Positions 50,218-50,246 of a DNA stretch of 50,246 nt are shown here, piece after piece. The stretch is taken from the NCBI GenBank assembly GCA_016178015.1, contig JACOUB010000051.1:1-50246 (forward strand), written 5' to 3'. Below the pieces are notes generated by a model. That model did no database searches and was not told the origin of the DNA. It saw nothing but the letters and a program-made list of their open reading frames with translations. The position numbers were made by a program, and so were the translations under genes. The stretch comes from Methylocystis sp. GTDB lineage: Bacteria > Pseudomonadota > Alphaproteobacteria > Rhizobiales > Beijerinckiaceae. Position 1 is the first letter of the stretch; each line of letters starts with the position of its first letter.

Positions 50218-50246
50218 ACAAATAAACCCATCAATTTGGCTGACGC

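Overview
The window is about 50 kb of high-GC (by eye roughly 60-65 %) bacterial chromosome. It reads as an alphaproteobacterium of the order Hyphomicrobiales (Rhizobiales). The pointers are gene families and gene orders typical of that group: rsmB / DUF1674 (SdhAF4-like), heparinase-like / purH, pyk / DUF1036, ftsE-ftsX-DUF218-plsC, a DUF2232 membrane protein beside rplI, the hopanoid transporter HpnN, and short GC-rich palindromic repeats between genes. A SmbP-like histidine-rich metal-binding protein would fit a nitrifier or methanotroph relative (e.g. Methylocystaceae/Beijerinckiaceae), but no methane-oxidation gene is present, so the family placement is only a guess. I see no prophage, integrase, transposase, CRISPR array, rRNA or tRNA.

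Layout. 1-5.0 kb: end of a TPR protein built from near-identical 102-bp repeats, rimO, a small membrane protein, and proA-nadD on the minus strand. 5.2-10.1 kb: smbP-like gene, then a tldD-like and a tldE-like peptidase gene separated by a lower-GC two-gene insert (DUF488 plus an unrecognised protein). A perfect CtrA-type box stands at the left edge of the insert. 10.4-15.8 kb: purH, heparinase-like and rsmB on the minus strand, with the DUF1674 gene and a possible 16-codon ORF diverging. 16-28.1 kb: twelve kilobases of envelope export on the plus strand, namely hpnN followed by a NodT-type outer-membrane factor, a membrane fusion protein and two RND permeases (MdtABC-like).

28.2-31.8 kb: cysK, rplI, a DUF2232 gene and an Uma2-family gene; the usual rpsF-rpsR pair is not next to rplI. 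31.8-37.3 kb: YbbP/YbbA-like ABC exporter divergent from tesA, and a CNNM/CorC-type CBS protein. 37.5-41.4 kb: thpR, plsC, a DUF218 gene, ftsX and ftsE. 41.5-44.7 kb: a DUF3426-like protein lacking its usual zinc ribbon, a threonine/serine dehydratase, an SDR enzyme and a brnTA toxin-antitoxin pair. 44.7-50.2 kb: rpoH, an M20 dipeptidase, an IscU/NifU-like scaffold protein, pyruvate kinase and a DUF1036 protein.

Most of the window is housekeeping: translation factors (rimO, rsmB, rplI, thpR), purine, proline, NAD and cysteine synthesis, cell division, envelope building, heat-shock control and glycolysis. The accessory content is modest: the DUF488 insert, the Uma2 gene, brnTA and several families of palindromic or heptamer repeats. 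I do not see a clear new multi-gene system. The best candidates for follow-up are the DUF488/unknown pair inside the tldD-tldE locus with its CtrA-type site, the small ORF after the DUF1674 gene, and the structured repeats.
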